Shown here piece by piece: positions 62,349 through 64,000 of a stretch of DNA of 64,000 nt. The stretch is from CAUTYU01 sp963545205 (GTDB taxonomy: Bacteria > Desulfobacterota > Desulfovibrionia > Desulfovibrionales > Desulfomicrobiaceae), in assembly GCA_963545205.1 (NCBI GenBank), contig CAUUHW010000010.1, positions 1 to 64,000 of the forward strand, in the 5' to 3' direction. Each line of letters opens with the position of its first letter. The first letter of the stretch is position 1. The position numbers and the translations under genes were made by a program. The notes beneath the pieces are model-generated. The model did not search any database. It was not told where the DNA came from and saw only the letters and a list, made by a program, of their open reading frames with translations.

Positions 62349-62426
62349 GTCCCCATCGTCTAGCCCGGTCCAGGACACCGGCCTTTCACGCCGATAACAG
62401 GGGTTCAAATCCCCTTGGGGACGCCA
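62349..62426 (+). tRNA. tRNA-Glu (TTC), copy 1
   Basis: 78 bases including CCA: acceptor GTCCCCA/TGGGGAC, anticodon loop CTTTCAC, T arm AGGGGTTCAAATCCCCT. It follows tRNA-Gln by 10 bases. Confidence 0.95.
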
Positions 62427-62473
62427 GATATTTTTGTGATTTTGTAAGGTCTTGATTTTTTAAGGCTGTCTTC

Positions 62474-62551
62474 GTCCCCATCGTCTAGCCCGGTCCAGGA
62501 CACCGGCCTTTCACGCCGATAACAGGGGTTCAAATCCCCTTGGGGACGCCA
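62474..62551 (+). tRNA. tRNA-Glu (TTC), copy 2
   Basis: Identical to copy 1 at 62349-62426, with 47 bases of unrelated spacer between them. A recent local duplication is likely. Confidence 0.95.
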
Positions 62552-62559
62552 CGAAAAAT

Positions 62560-62597
62560 AAAAGCGCCAGGAAGATTGTTTCTTTCTGACGCTTTTT
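62560..62597. terminator. Terminator between the tRNA group and the DUF2207 gene
   Basis: AAAAGCG (62560-62566) pairs with CGCTTTT (62590-62596), and CAGGAAGA with TCTTTCTG inside, with one mismatch pair. T runs follow on both strands, so it serves both converging units. Confidence 0.8.
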
Positions 62598-62623
62598 GTT
62601 TTTTACGGATTGCGAGGGCTGCC

Positions 62624-64000
62624 CTACCAGCTTCCGCCACCTCCGCCGCCGGAACCTCCGCTGCTTGAACCGCCTGAAGATGAACTTCCGCTGGAGCCGC
62701 CGGACGAAGGAGACGAGCCCATAGCAGAGTTCAGGGCATGAAAATTTTTGTCAAGATGGTCTGTAAACGCGACAGTATTGAATGTTGTATATCTATGCCC
62801 CCTATACCAGTCTGGCGGCTGTACAGCCATATTTTCAAAATGGTTTGCCCATTTTTCACTCAGGCCCATTACTAGGGCGTAGGGCAGGATATTGTAGAAG
62901 TACTGGGGATTTTCTTCAAACATACGTTCCAGCCTGTCTTTCTCCGCCGCCCGAATAAATTCCTTGAAACCAAGCACTCTTGCCAGAATTCTGTCGCCGT
63001 ATTCTGTGCGTATGGACATGATTGAAGCAAAAAAACTCGCAATCATTGAACTGCCTGCCGCCGCCGCGCATTTATACACAGAAATTCCCGCGAACATGAC
63101 AACAAGCAGATAGGTTCCGATTAAGGCAAGCAAAAGAACAACCGTCATAACTATCACTTTTTTCATGGGATACGTACGGTGATCCGTCATCATGGAGCTG
63201 AGTTTGTATGAAGGCCCAACAAGAAAAAAAGTTATCCACGGTGCCATAATCCAAAGCGGACCTCGTTCAACAGGTAAAAGTGTCTGCAAAAAAATCAAAA
63301 TCAGCGGCGTAATCGCAAGCAGCAAAACAAGAAAAGTAAAACTGCACCCGTTTCTTTCAACATATACTGCCCTTTTCTGGTCATTTTGAAAGCTGCGTTC
63401 TATCTCAAACTGAACCGCGCTAATAGTTGTGTAAAATTTGTATTCAAGTTCTTTTGTTGAAACACGCTGCCCGTCACCAAGGCTGAATAACGCCCTGAAT
63501 ACCCTTTTTTCATAGCTTTTGGCATTGCCCGGAATGTCTTTCAGCTTGACAAGTGTCAGAACCTTTTTCCTGGCGGCAGCTGTTTCCGGCGCTTCTTCTA
63601 TTTGAAGAAGTCCTAGGTTGGCCCAATATAAAACAAGAGAAGTCACATCTTCACTGTCAACAACGCCGTCTATAATATAGCCAATTTCAGAAGGGTTTAG
63701 CCCTTCTGGCGGTTCAAACTCCACAGCAGGAAAAAGTTTATTATCACGCCCTTTTTTATACCAGAGTAAAAAGGCAAGAATGACACATAATGCGTATAAT
63801 GGATAGCCAGAAACAGTGAAAATAAAAGACTCTGGCTTGCTGTGCTTTTTCGCTCCAACCCAGTAGCCTTCCGGCAAAGGAAGGGCAACCGTAAGGGCCT
63901 GATTGTTTTGTAAAGGGCTGATGATGCGGCCGACAATTTTGTTCCCGTGTACTTCCCATTTCACATTGTTGTTCTCTGTTGATCCAAGGTCTCCTGATGT
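62624..64000 (-). CDS. DUF2207 (YciQ-like) membrane protein, 5' end outside window
   Basis: 459 codons up to the window edge; the reading frame is open upstream (SGDLGSTENNNVKWEV), so the N-terminal extracellular part lies beyond 64000 and the in-frame GTG at 63964 is not the start. Visible are ALTVALPLPEGYWVGAKKH, a transmembrane helix (SGYPLYALCVILAFLLWYKK), a cytoplasmic winged-helix-like region (EIGYIIDGVVDSEDVTSLVL), then two or three helices and a Gly/Ser tail ending GGSGGGGGGSW. DUF2207, TPM and LemA proteins occur together in many bacteria, and all three are in this window. Function unknown. Confidence 0.88.
   Translation of the reverse strand, partial: TSGDLGSTENNNVKWEVHGNKIVGRIISPLQNNQALTVALPLPEGYWVGAKKHSKPESFIFTVSGYPLYALCVILAFLLWYKKGRDNKLFPAVEFEPPEGLNPSEIGYIIDGVVDSEDVTSLVLYWANLGLLQIEEAPETAAARKKVLTLVKLKDIPGNAKSYEKRVFRALFSLGDGQRVSTKELEYKFYTTISAVQFEIERSFQNDQKRAVYVERNGCSFTFLVLLLAITPLILIFLQTLLPVERGPLWIMAPWITFFLVGPSYKLSSMMTDHRTYPMKKVIVMTVVLLLALIGTYLLVVMFAGISVYKCAAAAGSSMIASFFASIMSIRTEYGDRILARVLGFKEFIRAAEKDRLERMFEENPQYFYNILPYALVMGLSEKWANHFENMAVQPPDWYRGHRYTTFNTVAFTDHLDKNFHALNSAMGSSPSSGGSSGSSSSGGSSSGGSGGGGGGSW

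Overview
The window looks like a chromosomal piece of a sulfate- or sulfite-reducing deltaproteobacterium of the Desulfovibrionales type. The pointers are a dsrC gene with both C-terminal redox cysteines beside a YcaO-TPR gene, a cytochrome bd operon preceded by a HEAT-repeat gene, an SBP-type TRAP operon with an iron-dependent alcohol dehydrogenase and a sigma-54 activator, and the gene order rpsB-tsf-pyrH-frr-uppS-cdsA-dxr-rseP-tsaB. The species cannot be named from the sequence alone. Base composition is moderate, except for one strongly AT-rich insert at about 14.4-16.1 kb.

Layout. 0-5.5 kb: a partial AAA-ATPase-like gene, a cardiolipin synthase, an HsdR_N-like gene and a haem-type TonB receptor with unusual repeats. 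5.5-12.6 kb: a catabolic TRAP operon (Fe-ADH, DctP, DctQ, DctM, unknown periplasmic protein) with a candidate -24/-12 promoter and upstream sites, and its convergent sigma-54 activator. 12.6-18.6 kb: a decayed zone. A second sigma-54 activator and a divergent amidohydrolase plus GltS-type symporter are all broken, and an AT-rich Firmicutes-like insert (MerR/TipAS regulator, DUF3847 fragment, GNAT acetyltransferase) sits exactly between them. 18.7-30 kb: heptose kinase, parB/parA with a perfect parS, then the large housekeeping operon, interrupted by an MntA-HepT toxin-antitoxin remnant. 30-44 kb: YajL-like protein, cydAB, Fur, cell wall genes (rdgB-glmS-amiC, rlpA), IHF, a pseudouridine synthase, holB and purA. 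43.6-52.3 kb: decayed TSUP and response-regulator genes, comEC, a SulP transporter, and two oppositely oriented lemA-TPM pairs that each lost a different member. 52.4-57 kb: two divergent glycosyltransferases, dsrC, ycaO-TPR and a Gly-Cys-Gly tRNA cluster. 57-64 kb: a broken ParDE-like pair, the methyl-cycle genes metK-ahcY-arsR/methyltransferase, a DciA-like gene, Gln-Glu-Glu tRNAs and a partial DUF2207 gene.

Core genes are intact, while at least twelve accessory loci carry frameshifts, nonsense codons or deletions. This points to gene loss in progress rather than random sequencing error. The most interesting points are the tandem TonB-box-like repeats preceded by a G9 tract, the island insertion that separates a regulator from its probable target operon, the reciprocal lemA/TPM decay, the long inverted repeat in the dsrC leader, and the YcaO-TPR protein beside dsrC.
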